64,000 nucleotides of DNA, taken from assembly GCA_035771165.1 (NCBI GenBank), contig JAWNZC010000114.1, positions 2,080,001-2,144,000 on the forward strand, written 5' to 3'. The number at the start of each line of letters is the position of its first letter. Within the stretch, counting starts at the first letter, position 1. This document shows, one piece after another, positions 20,304 to 41,272 of this stretch. Made by a program: the position numbers and the translations under genes. Under the pieces are notes generated by a model, which worked only from the letters and a program-made list of their open reading frames with translations, ran no database searches and was not told the origin of the DNA. The stretch is from Paragorgia papillata (lineage: Eukaryota; Cnidaria; Anthozoa; Scleralcyonacea; Coralliidae).

Positions 20304-22271
20304 TCATTTTCTCCAGAATTCTGGATCATTAGTAATCTTTCTTTTAAAGTTCTCAAACCATTGTTGTACAATACTCATTGGAACATAAGTCTCTTGAGGA
20401 TTAGGTGTCATTTGAGATTGTTGAAGGCCAAAAGAAGACGAAAAGTTTACAAAGTTTTCAAGCATTTTCATTGTGAATTCAACACGCGAGTTAAGGGTTG
20501 ATGGGAGAGTGTTGAGAGCTGGTGTTTGTTGAGTCAGTTGGTTTAATGGTTCAACCGAGATCCCAATTTGAGCCATACTGTGATCTGATCTCAAGATGTT
20601 ACTACCAAATGGATTTGTTTCAGATGCTTTATGTAACTACAGTTAATTTAAAATAATTGGAAACTTATTAAGGGGGACAATGGAAGTCATTTGAACTATT
20701 ACAATGGCATGGCAATAGTTGAAAATACTATTGTGATACTATTGCAATAACTGCATAACTGCAATATTATTAATAGTATTATTGTGACACTATAGTAATA
20801 CTATTGCAATAGTGTTGTTGTTGTTTTGTGCACACAATGTGCACCTATTTTTATCACAATCTTCTCTACAAAATTCCTCAGCAATCCAGGATAATTACTT
20901 AGACCATTTATAACTGTATACTGTACTGTATACTGTACTGTGTACTGTACTGTATACTATGTGTACTATACTGTATACTATACTGTGTACTGTACTGTAT
21001 ACTATACTGTGTACTGTACTGTATAGTGTACTGACAGTACTGTAATACTGTACACTGTACTGTATCCTGTACTGTATAATATACTGTGTACTGTATAGTG
21101 TACTGTATTGTATACTATTATTGTACTGTATACGGTACTGTATAGTGTACTGTATACTGTACTGTATACTATACTATACTGTGTACTGTACTGTATAGTG
21201 TACTGTATTGTATACTATTATTGTACTGTATATGGTACTGTATAGTGTACTGTATAGTATACTGTGTACTGTACGGTAGTGTACTGTATACTATTATTGT
21301 ACTGTATACTGTACTGTATACTGTGTACAGTACTGTACTGTATACTGTACTGAACACTATACTATATATTGTACTGTACTTATTGTACTGTACTGTGCTA
21401 TGCCATGCTGTACTGTACTCTACCCTACTCTATTCTACTCACTGTGTATTGTGTAAAAACTTAACTCCAACTGTTTTACTGCAAGATTTAACCTCATTTA
21501 ATCATACCTGCGACACCTTAAATATAGCACTAGGCTTCTGATTTGAAATATATCCCAAGAGCTGCCACGATGGTTCAGGACCAGGCCAGGAGAAATACAC
21601 AGCACCACCCATACCTTCAGGAAATGGTACTGTGCCCAGTAAAAACACAACAACATGATGAAGTGTGTCTGGAGCAGCCAAATTGAAGACAAAATGATTT
21701 TCAGAAACTTGTTGAAACTCTGTTTGTATCTTGGAAAGAAAGATATCAAACATGAACCCAAGTTACAGTTGGTAAACTTTAATTAAGTATAATGCAAATA
21801 TGAGAGTAAGTTGGGAGAATTCAAAAGTTTATGTGAACCCAACTAGCTATAGGCGAGTGTATACATAATTATGTACTTCCAAATTCTCCCAAACTCACTC
21901 GAGTGTTTGCATCAGGTTATATAAACACAGAGCATCCATTTTCTATTTCTTTTATGAAATAAGACTAAGAAAATTGCCGTGACATCACAACCATGTTTGC
22001 ATAGCCTGATAAATATAAACATGGTAATTCACCAATCACAGTGTGCGTAAGATGCAACCTATTTTATAAATATATATATATAATAATCCTTCCATTTCAT
22101 TTGGTTATTAATTTTTGTGTTGGGCCGTGCACCTTTCATGTAGCTTACCCCCCCCTTACACAGGCCTCACCTTGGTCCTTGGCCTCAAGTATGAAGTAGG
22201 TAAAATGTTTACCAAGTTAGTTTTTTTAGGTTTCAACTTACCAAACGACCCGACACTATACAACCAAACAT
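20304..22271 (-). CDS. HIKESHI: Hikeshi (HSP70 nuclear import carrier), complete, 3 exons
   Basis: Hikeshi carries ATP-bound HSP70 through the nuclear pore under heat stress. Exons: 22242-22271 ([10 protein letters not shown]), 21508-21729 and 20304-20636, total 194 codons plus stop; the human protein is 197. Seen: [52 protein letters not shown] and a C-terminus ending DPEFWRK. The first exon/intron boundary after GRL coincides, as I recall it, with the vertebrate one. All introns are GT-AG and phase 0. Exon 1 is only 30 bp and was found from the motif plus a gtaagt donor. Intron 2 holds the TACTGTA array. Confidence 0.96.
20920..21425. repeat. TACTGTA-rich array
   Basis: Repeats of TACTGTACTGTATAC and variants. 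The unit is quasi-palindromic (TACTGTA against TACAGTA). It lies in Hikeshi intron 2. Shorter arrays of the complementary TACAG type lie in copine introns at 27985-28125 and 36840-37075. Confidence 0.92.
21780..22075. mobile_element. Foldback-family relic in Hikeshi intron 1
   Basis: GGGAGAATTCAAAAGTTTAT and CCAAATTCTCCCAAACTCAC form an imperfect hairpin, followed by TGTTTGCATCAGGTTATATA and ACCATGTTTGCATAGCCTGA. The same modules occur in reverse order and orientation at 39720-39975. Confidence 0.7.
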
Positions 22272-23460
22272 TGCTCAAACAATCACTTCTTGCTTGAGAC
22301 AGTGCCAGAAATGACGAGAATGATTTGCTCTCTTTGCTGTACTCTGTTTATAGTTCACAGAGCAACTTGGCACTTGCCAAATTATATATTTTTAAGACTT
22401 TTACAAGTTTACCACGATAATTGCAGCATAAGCTTTGAAGCTTCTTTCACAAAGAAAGCTTTCTCCTGCTCTAAAGCGGAGAAATTAACGAAATATCCAT
22501 AAAACTGACGACTTTTTACAGCCGACGATTTTCACCTTCTCACTGTTCAGAGCGGGAAAATATTTGACAGCCAAAAATACAAAACATCGCTCAAACTCCC
22601 CTCGGAAGAACCTCGTAATGGCGATACGACATATTCCGAAATTTGCCCCAAACTTTCATAGTCTTATAAAATTAGTTATTTACCATTTCCAAAAGCCAGT
22701 AAGTCTTTCCAAGATAATTATTATATTTTAAAAACAAAAATTGAAAACTAGGGTTACAAATATAATGTAAAATCAATTATAAACCGAAGTAGAAACATAA
22801 AACCGAGCAGAGCCCGACGATTGTACGCGTCATCTTCGGGGGTATATATGAGCGCGAAAAGGCACGTGTACAACGCGGGAAACACTCGAGACACTTTAAA
22901 AAATTTATCAATGTTTTGGTTGAAGAAGTTTTTGACAGCTGGTCCTTGGGCACACTTCAATGAACTCCTCTAGCAACTACCGCAAGATTTTCACTGCACA
23001 AACTACTCAATTCTAACTAGTTTTATACCAGGTAAATAAAAATTAAAATATTGTATAGGAAGACTTAATATTCCCTTGAAAATATTAATCACAAGTCAAC
23101 ATTTAAATATATTAAATATAAAAAAACGTACTTTTCCTACCAGGGTATATTAGTTTAGTAAATCGTACATTCTTTTATCACTTTTTGGTTCAAGCGATAG
23201 ATTTTTGGCTTTTTTTAATAATTTTGTTTTGATTTCAGGGTTATATGTTTTAAATATTGTGTAGATATAAAAAATATTATAATATGGGGTACACCTTGAA
23301 TAATGTATATAGTAATTAAGCTTATATTGGCTCAGCAGATTGTTTATACAGATATAAAGCTTTCAAACTGATTTGTTTACCAAATTTTGCGATTTATTTT
23401 CAGATATTAAACACAGATTAAATGAAATAAACTTTGCCTAAGGTTCTCAAGGGAGAAAAA
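22272..23460. other. Divergent intergenic region between Hikeshi and PAQR
   Basis: About 1.2 kb separating the Hikeshi start (minus) and the PAQR start (plus), so it probably holds both promoters. It is AT-rich at 23000-23460. No CpG cluster, repeat or further coding exon was recognised. Confidence 0.6.
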
Positions 23461-24579
23461 ATGACATTATTATCAAGGGATGAGGTAATAATTATATATG
23501 GTTAATGGTATACATATATATTAATATATATAACACTAAACAGTTCACTACTCCAGCCCACGGTATAACAAGTACAGTACAATTAGCAATACTAAACAGC
23601 TAGGTCACAAAATATCATGGATAATGTGGATTTTACGCTCAATAAATAAAGTCACTTTCCTGTCAATATTTAGGTGCCAGTTGATTACCAAGACAAGTTG
23701 ATTCTCTCTGCGTATCGGCCTCCTGGACTCACTGCTCTTGAGAGTATCTGGAGTGTGTTTGAATGGCACAATGAAACTTTCAATTTCTGGACCCACTTTC
23801 TTGTGTTTGGTTATTTCATGTGGAAATTCTACGCACTAAACCTACCATTTATTACAGATGCATACTACTGGCCTTTACTATGTTCAGCCATTGGCACATG
23901 CACATATCCCCTCCTCAGCTCCCTTGCACATATCTTTTGTTCAATGGATCCAAAAATACGACATCTAGTCTTCTACCTCGACTACATGGGAATTAGTATT
24001 TACAGTTGTAGTTCTTCAATCGCATTCTTAACATACAGTTCCCCACCTCACGTCTTGAATTCAATAATAGCATATTTCTTTGCATATACTTCTGCTATCC
24101 TGGCAATAATGTCTTTTTTAGCATGCTGTATATCGAGGCACCATCATCGTAGCATTGGTAATCTACTGCGACTCAGTGCATTTTCAATACCTTATCTTTT
24201 TACCTCAGTTTTCCTCCTATTCTGGTTATTCTACAATAAGTCTAGCCCTCTCCACCATCACTATGCTCATATTTTATGGAATCCTGTCAGTGGCCTTGTT
24301 AATGCATCCCGGCTACCAGAACGGTACGTCCCTCTTTCATTTGATGTCATTGGCCAGAGCCATCAGATTTTTCACATTGTAGTTTTCGTAGCTACCAATT
24401 ATCAAATCAATGCTCTTGTACAAGATTGCCTTCTTAAAAAGAGCACAATCAATACTGACTTGGTCTCTCGACTAAGCATACAAATGTTGGTACTTGTACT
24501 CCTTGTAGATATCTTAATGGTGGTTTACAACACAGTACAATTGTACAAACAAGACAATATTATGAAAAAGAAAAACTAA
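23461..24579 (+). CDS. PAQR5: PAQR family seven-helix receptor, PAQR5 (mPR gamma)-like, 2 exons
   Basis: Progestin and adipoQ receptor family membrane protein; the vertebrate PAQR5 clade binds progestins, but the ligand here is unknown. Proposed exons: 23461-23484 (MTLLSRDE, donor gtaata) and 23674-24579 (acceptor tttag before GTGCCAGTT), giving 309 residues against about 330 in human PAQR5. Seen: YRPPGLTALES, HNETFNFWTHFLVFGYFMW, SSLAHIFCSMDPKIRH, SRLPERYVPLSFDVIG and SHQIFH. The family's conserved Ser-x3-His and His-x3-His, plus the early Asn-Glu-x5-His, are intact. Seven to eight hydrophobic helices. The large second exon is certain. The short first exon is supported only by ATG, donor and matching phase. 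Confidence 0.9.
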
Positions 24580-25150
24580 TTAATATATTAATATACATAT
24601 AAAGTTTTAATTCTGGCAATTCAGTATGATTTATTTATAAATTATTTGACTTTCATGATTTGTGGTCAGTCCAAAAGCTATTACATGTAAATAAATTACA
24701 TTGCTTCCTTTTTATTTATTTAATTTACTCACCAAAACATATAATTTCACTCCAATACCAGATAATTCTGTTAAAGATATTTTAGTGAAGCTTTACCAAA
24801 ATATTTTTAATAAATTTTATAACACAGTACATGTAAGACTTGGCTTCATTTGAACACCTTCTGTAGTGTACCAACAGTTACATAACAGTATCTTCAGTAT
24901 ATAACTCAAGAACAACTTCCTGAAACATCTTAGCATTTCAACTCATTTCAAAAGGCATGACGTGTGCATAAAAAGCAAAGTGCAACATGCATTAATTACA
25001 AAAAATTAAGTGTAAAGGTTGCACACACTTTACACAGTAGTGGGATAAAATTATTAATGTTTAAATAGCAAATATGCATCAGTTACCAAAATTTGTTGTG
25101 TATAATTATAATTACTACCTGCAGCTAGAGATTATTAATTCAAAGTATTT
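24580..25150. other. 3' flanks between convergent PAQR and copine genes
   Basis: AT-rich, no coding potential. It probably contains the two 3' UTRs. About 500 bp of this stretch is missing from the duplicate (junction near 33930, where a GAAATT run sits instead). Confidence 0.6.
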
Positions 25151-30281
<5,131 letters not shown>

Positions 30282-30396
30282 AATGTAATTGATGGTAATA
30301 ATAGCGAAAACGAAACAGAAAGATGGTTGATTTTAAAAAAACTGAATTGCCGCAACCTAAACTAGTACACTCACGTGCCTGGAATAACATTCGTCA

Positions 30397-31085
30397 TAAC
30401 CTGAATGTCAGGCCTTAATTTGTTCCCGCCTTCCGCTAAACCCGGCAGCGCGGGCAGAGGTGCGGGCGAGCGAGAAGGCGAGAAAAACAAAGGCCTGAGG
30501 AAACTCTTAACAAAACTGTGGGGAATCCGTCCATCTCATGGACGGGAGCTCTGATTGGCTGACTAATTGAAGTTAGGATTTTGATTGGTTCATTCAGATA
30601 AACAACTTGCCCAAAGGTGCACCTTCACGGTGCACCGTGACAAGGTCATCGCCATTTCTCGAATGTGTTTATCGTGTACGATTCTGTGACCAATTCATTC
30701 ATTTAATCATTTATTATGTCGGAAATCAAACCATAGAAGGACTTTTCGAAACCGCTTTGTAATCTTCTCTAGATCGGGTCTAGATACCATGGACAAACGC
30801 CTTCAATTCGAGCTCGTGTATTTATTGTCTACCTAGACTAGTATGGACTAAAACCAGACGCGGAGAAAGACATCAAAGACTATATATTTCTGTGGGATGA
30901 AATCAAAACATACGCTTTGTTCTTTTGACAACTCATATCAATCATACTCGTTCATGTTTAAAAATAGCAAAGTGGGCGGAAGACAGTTTTGTTAAGTGTT
31001 TCCTCAGGCCTTTGTTTTTCTCGCCTTCTCGCTCGCCCGCACCTCTGCCCGCGAGGGAACAAATAAAGGCCTGACATTCAGGTTA
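30397..31085. mobile_element. Non-autonomous DNA element with long terminal inverted repeats (0.69 kb)
   Basis: The left end TAACCTGAATGTCAGGCCTT is complementary to the right end. A second paired block, GCGGGCAGAGGTGCGGGCGA onward to GGCCTGAGGAAAC (30450-30507), matches 30995-31050 inverted; the left arm carries about 20 extra bp (GCTAAACCCGGCAG). The interior of about 480 bp has no coding potential I recognise. It sits about 115 bp upstream of the copine start codon, so it may lie in or replace part of its promoter. Confidence 0.88.
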
Positions 31086-31509
31086 GATCTAAAACGAATC
31101 TAAAACGACATAATACGACGTAAAATGACCTAAAATCTTCGGAGTTAATCGATTTTCGTTCGGTCAATGATCGTTCCCACGTGACTCGTGACGTCCGGTC
31201 ACGTGATTCATTGATTCTTCTGATCGCAGCCTGCGGCGTGCCCGGAGAATCGGAGATTTAAACTGTTGTTCTGTGCCGCGTCTTTTCATTAATTTTGAAG
31301 GAAAGAAAGAAAATTAATGTTTGATATAGTATAATACATATAACATTTATTTGAGCTTTATTAGTTGGTCTTTTTGCGAATTAAATAGCGAATATAAGAA
31401 AGCCTTTAGGTAGCTACCGTGGCCAAAGGCTAGTACGAACCAACATCATTGGCCGCTGTGTCTACTTTTTGTCCTCTAAATCTCAGGAGATTGATTGCAA
31501 CAACCAATA

Positions 31510-31548
<39 letters not shown>

Positions 31549-31840
31549 TTCTAAAATTCATTAATAATTCATGAGGAAAACACAAAGAAAAATCATGAGC
31601 GTATCGGATCTATATAATGTGATATAGACTCGCTCTAAGTTTCTCGCTGGTTTTTAACGGCTGAGATTTATGCACATGTGACGTCAAAATGTTTAATTTG
31701 CATATCAAGCTTAATTTTCAAAATTACTACGCCAATGAACGTATGAAGTGATTATTTTTAGAAGCCATTTAAAAACCTTGCAGTTACGGGCTTTATCGGC
31801 TCTAAAACACTCGGTTTATAAATATTACATATATATCTAT
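31086..31840. other. Intergenic, with relic of the ATTAATAATTCATGA family and (TA)n
   Basis: A TA dinucleotide run at 31507-31548 is followed by CATTAATAATTCATGAGGAA and modules (ACTACGCCAATGAAC, TTATTTTTAGAAGCC) shared with the foldbacks at 9.7-10.8 kb. 31086-31500 has no recognised content. Confidence 0.65.
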
Positions 31841-32201
31841 CAGGGGCGGATCTAGGATTGTTGAAAGGGGGTGTCCTAGGACGAAGCCAACCCTTCTAGG
31901 TCCCCCGGAAATTTTTAATTTCTTGGGTCTCTGAAATGGCATTTCCAGGAATTTGAGAGCCATTTGAGGGCACGTTTGAGCACTCCGCAGTATAGAAAAA
32001 AGGTTATATTTTTGGGTTACATGTACTTACAGTATAAAATATTTATGTAAACACTTAATAAACAACAAATGAAAACTGCAACTTCACGGTCAACTAGAGC
32101 TGTTAGACCTGCAACAATTATATTTAGCATCTTTTAATAATTTTTTCTAGACCAAGGGGGGTGGCTAGCCACCCAATCCACTATCCCCAAATCCGCCCCT
32201 G
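31841..32201. mobile_element. hAT-like MITE, 361 bp
   Basis: The left end CAGGGGCGGATCTAGGATT and right end AATCCGCCCCTG are inverted. The CAGGGGCGG start is typical of hAT superfamily termini. It is inserted in a TATC/TA microsatellite, so an 8-bp target-site duplication cannot be judged. Confidence 0.85.
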
Positions 32202-32560
<359 letters not shown>

Positions 32561-32977
32561 TCATTTGGTCTTTCATGGTCAGACTACTCACTTTCTGCAA
32601 GTTTCATTTTGTAAACAAAATGAATTAAGACAAATTTTTAGTGGCCAAATTGTTTTATTTCAAATTGAAATTATAAGAAGTTTGAAAATATATTATTTTT
32701 ACAAAGGTAGAATACTTTTAAGCCGTTTATTCGACTTTGTCTGAGTTATAGGTTTGTGTTGTGAGAATGTGGTGAAAAATTTAAAAAAATCTCACATTAC
32801 ATGGGATGCTTGTTTGAGAATACAATTCTTCATTCTTTGACATTGTGGACTTTTTTTGTTTGCATGTTTGCACCACACTTTTTTTGGAGAATGCAATTCT
32901 TCAGTTCTTTGACATTGTGGACTTTTTTTATAACAGTGAGATTTAAAAAATGAAAATACGTATGCATTAAGTGTACA
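32561..32977. other. Unique spacer before the duplicate PAQR
   Basis: Contains two diverged direct copies of a module of about 50 bp (CAATTCTTCATTCTTTGACA near 32822 and a similar block near 32895). It ends with GTGTACAG directly before the truncated PAQR exon, which could act as a splice acceptor. Confidence 0.6.
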
Positions 32978-32978
32978 G

Positions 32979-33845
32979 TATCGGCCTCCTGGACTCACTG
33001 CTCTTGAGAGTACCTGGAGTGTGTTTGAATGGCACAATGAAACTTTCAATTTCTGGACCCACTTTCTTGTGTTTGGTTATTTCATGTGGAAATTCTACGC
33101 ACTAAACCTACCATTTATTACAGATGCATACTACTGGCCTTTACTATGTTTAGCCATTGGCACATGCACATATCCCCTCCTCAGCTCCCTTGCACATATC
33201 TTTTGTTCAATGGATCCGAAAATACGACATCTAGTCTTCTACCTCGACTACATGGGAATTAGTATTTACAGTTGTAGTTCTTCAATCGCATTCTTAACAT
33301 ACAGTTCCCCACCTCACGTCTTGAATTCAGTAATAGCATATTTCTTTGCGTATACTTCTGCTATCCTGGCAATAATGTCTTTTTTAGCATGCTGTATATC
33401 GAGGCACCATCATCGTAGCATTGGTAATCTACTGCGACTCAGTGCATTTTCAATACCTTATCTTTTTACCTCAGTTTTCCTCCTATTCTGGTTATTCTAC
33501 AATAAGTCTAGTCCTCTCCACCATCACTATGCTCATATTTTATGGAATCCTATCATTGGCCTTGTTAATGCATCCAGGCTACCAGAACGCTACGTCCCTC
33601 TTTCATTTGACGTCATTGGCCACAGCCATCAGATTTTTCACATTGTAGTTTTCGTAGCTACCAATTATCAAATCAATGCTCTTGTACAAGATTGCCTTCT
33701 TAAAAAGAGCACAATCAATACTGACTTGGTCTCTCGACTAAGCATACAAATGTTGGTACTTGTACTCCTTGTAGATATCTTAATGGTGGTTTACAACACA
33801 GTACAATTGTACATACAAGACAATATTATGAAAAAGAAAAACTAA
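32979..33845 (+). pseudogene. PAQR5: 5'-truncated PAQR duplicate
   Basis: Matches copy 1 from YRPPGLTALES to the same stop codon, with no frameshift or internal stop. By eye about seven amino-acid changes: Ile to Thr in LES(I/T)W, Ser to Leu in LC(S/L)AIG, Ile to Val, Val-Ser to Ile-Ile, Gln to His in IG(Q/H)SHQ, and Lys to Ile near the end. All the conserved Ser/His motif residues remain. The first 21 residues and exon 1 are absent, and no in-frame ATG precedes the first helix. It could be rescued only by a new upstream exon through the GTGTACAG acceptor-like sequence. The high conservation may simply reflect recent origin. Confidence 0.85.
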
Positions 33846-33985
33846 TTAATATATTATACATATAAACTAGCTTTAAAACAGTACACTAAGTTTTAATTCT
33901 GGCAATTCAGTATGATTTATTTATAAAAGATTGAAATTGAAATTGAAATTTTTTCAAGTATTTCTAAGTTGCCTGGGGTCTTCCA

Positions 33986-38227
<4,242 letters not shown>

Positions 38228-38701
38228 CTAAATATGAAATTATTATTATAGTAAACCAGTAAAAGGTACTGTAGCTGCAGTCTATCCAAGCTTGAATACT
38301 CACAAAACATTTGGGAGTATTTGAGCTAGACAAAAACTGAACCAGCAACCTTCTACATTACTGCCATTTGCAATATTAAGAGATTATTAACCAAGAATGA
38401 GGTCTGTACGGGAAAATATCAGACCGACATCTCAACAGTACGGACCGAGTCACAGGTGAGGTTCATACAAAAAAGACCGAGGTCTGATATTTTCCTGTAC
38501 AGACCAAGTAAACAAGGTTAATAAAGCGTTTATTATATGGCTATTTCAAGTTTTTCGATAATTATTGTATCAAACTTAGTGTGAAAACCTTAGAAATTCA
38601 CGCGAGCAAAATCAACATCCAGGACAGCGGTCCAGATAAGCATTTTTACGGACCATGCGTTGACCAATCAGAACTCAGGATATTACAAAGCCATAAATTA
38701 A

Positions 38702-38825
<124 letters not shown>

Positions 38826-38910
38826 TGAGTTTTGGTTCACGAAATGTTAGAGAGTGCTCAATACCATATATAGATAGAGCAAAATACAAAGTATGAAGTA
38901 TTGAAGAAAT

Positions 38911-39573
38911 ACCAAATGGTTTTCCGTGTTTGGATACTCTGATCCAAACACGCGGGAAATTGCTCGACTTTTGAAAAGCGTAACAAAACACGAGCCGTAG
39001 GCGAGTGTTTTTAGCTTTTCGAAAGTCGAGCAATTTCCCAAGTGTTTGGATAAGAGTCTCCAAACACGGAAAAAAACATTTGGTATTTCTTTTATAAAAT
39101 AATCACAAGTGAATATGATGTACTGTCCGACATTTTCAAAAAATCGTTTTGGCGGGAATTTTCCGTGTTTGGATACTCTGATCCAAACACGGCAATTGGC
39201 CAATGAGGGCTCGCGTAGTATACATGTTATTTTATAAAGTTTTTTATAAAATAACATGTATACTACGCGAGCCCTGATTGGTCAATTGCCGTGTTTGCAT
39301 CAGAGTATCCAAACACAGAAAATTCCCGCCAAAACGATTTTTTGAAAATGTCGGACAGTATATCATATTCACTTGTGATTATTTTATAAAAGAAATACCA
39401 AATGGTTTTTTCCGTGTTTGGAGACTCTTATCCAAACACTTGGGAAATTGCTCGACTTTCGAAAAGCTAAAAACACTCGCCTACGGCTCGTGTTTTGTTA
39501 CGCTTTTCTCCAGTCTCGCAATTTCCCGCGTGTTTGGATCAGAGTATCCAAACACGGAAAACCATTTGGTATT
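38911..39573. mobile_element. 0.66-kb near-perfect palindrome (foldback)
   Basis: ACCAAATGGTTTTCCGTGTT at the left and its complement at the right. The arms are about 320 bp and meet near 39241 at TTTATAAAGTTTTTTATAAA. Each arm contains smaller hairpins (GTTTGGATACTCTGATCCAA, and CGTAGGCGAGTG/CACTCGCCTACG) so it is nested. No protein is encoded; the open frames on both strands mirror each other. Confidence 0.93.
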
Positions 39574-39580
39574 TCTTTAA

Positions 39581-39682
39581 CCTTAAAGTCTTCACTACCA
39601 GAGGTTTCACCCTAAACGGGATCAGAGTCACCTGATGATCCCGTTTAGGGTGAAACCTCTGGTAGCGAAGACTTTAAGGTAA
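39581..39682. mobile_element. Hairpin element, about 100 bp
   Basis: ACCTTAAAGTCTTCACTACC ... CCCGTTTAGGGTGAAACCTC: two arms of about 44 bp with one mismatch around a spacer of about 12 bp. It abuts the preceding palindrome. Confidence 0.88.
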
Positions 39683-39719
39683 AACTATACTTCATACTTT
39701 GTATATATATTTATAAAAT

Positions 39720-39975
39720 AGGTTGCATCTTACGCACGCTGTGATTGGTCAATTACCGTGTTTATATCAGGCTATGTAAACACGGTTGTGATGTCACGGC
39801 ACATTTTTTAGCCTTATTTCATAAAAGAAATAGAAAATGGATGCCCTGTGTTTATATAACCTGATGCAAACACTCGAGTGAGTTGGGAGAATTCGAAAGT
39901 ACTTATGTAAACCCTCGCCTACGGCTCGGGTTCACATAAACTTTCGAATTCTCCCAACTCACTCTCGTGTTTGCA
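39720..39975. mobile_element. Foldback-family element
   Basis: Contains GAGTGAGTTGGGAGAATTCG and its inverse CGAATTCTCCCAACTCACTC around a CCTCGCCTACGGCTCGGGTT core, plus TTACCGTGTTTATATCAGGC and ATCTTACGCACGCTGTGATT. Inverted relative of 21780-22075. Confidence 0.8.
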
Positions 39976-41020
39976 TTTTTTTGCAAAATTGAAATCATTA
40001 TAATTTTCAGCCATGCATTCCTTCACGAAATCAAGTTTCAAAATGTTTAATATTTTAACATTCTTCATCCCAAAATTATACTGTCCTCACTTTAATCTAG
40101 CATTAATGAACACGGTCGTATTTTAATGATACAAACTGAGACAGAGGCATTGGTTGTAATGAATTGTGGCAAAAGGAGATAGCGAGGAAGTAACTGAACC
40201 GGGAGGAGGGTGTCCTGTCTGGCGGCCTAAAATGGGGATCGCCCATTTTAGAGACATTAACTAAGTCTGAGGGGTGCCCAGCACTCATAAGGTCCATGTC
40301 TCACCCATCCAAATCCTTCACCTGGGTGAAGTGTGTGAGGCACAGCACTTCTGTGAAGTGATAAGGATGACAGCACTTCCTGCCACTCATTTATTAGATA
40401 ATTAAATTATTACATTTTCTTTTTACTATTATAATTTCTATAAGTATAGACTATTTATATGTTATTACAAAAGGGGTTGTGGTGGGTGGGATAAAAATCC
40501 CCGAAAAACTTAAACTGCTATTTTACAGAACGATTTGAGTGAGCTCTCTGACTGTGAGTCTGTGACAGAATGACCACCGTCACCCTTGCTGCATTCATTT
40601 ATACCATTGCCTCAGGGAGGAATTTTGTTTTGATAAGCCAATAAGGGGGAATCTTTAGATAAGGATTGGGTTGGGCTTTATCTTTTTGCAGCATGTTTTT
40701 ACGCACTTTACTTATCTGGCTTTTGCATCTGACCTTGTTCACATGTCACACGAACTACACTTAATGATCGCTTTCAGGCAGGAGATACATTATCTCTTAC
40801 TCCCTAACATTAACCTAAATTTATTAATAATAAATTTCTAATTACTGTGCATTTGCTTAAATACCTTAGTAATAATTAAGTTTCTAAATATACTGTATAC
40901 ACACATTTATATACTTGTTTATATACATATAAAAACTGAACCAGCGGTCCAGATACGCATTTTTACGGACCGTGCGTTGACCAACCAGAACTCAGGATAT
41001 TACAAAGCCATATAATAAAT

Positions 41021-41082
<62 letters not shown>

Positions 41083-41272
41083 GTCACGCAAATCTTTGTG
41101 GATAATTCTTGGGTGACGGAAAGTGCGGTTTTCTGGAGGTAAGGGCCCCCAGAAAAAGCTGGAGAAGCGAAAGTCAGAGTGAGAGTAAGGGCCCTCACTG
41201 TTATGGACCTTGCTCTCATGTCCCAGCCGGGCTTCCCCGTGGTGAAGTGACCGAGAGAAGCGAAGATCAGGG
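39976..41272. other. Displaced fragments of the duplicated region plus unclassified repeats
   Basis: 39976-40110 corresponds to copy-1 sequence near 29835-29970 (TTTTTTGCAAAATTGAAATC). 40842-40925 corresponds to about 29965-30055 (ACTGTGCATTTGCTTAAATA). 40111-40841 lies between them as an insert of about 730 bp without coding potential. 41150-41270 contains a module (CCGTTATGGACCTTGCTCTC-like) that recurs after 43848. Confidence 0.7.

Noticed and set aside
22754..22960. Minus-strand frame upstream of Hikeshi considered as its first exon
   Set aside because: The true first exon [10 protein letters not shown] was found at 22242-22271 with a correct donor. This frame has no similarity and no splice context.
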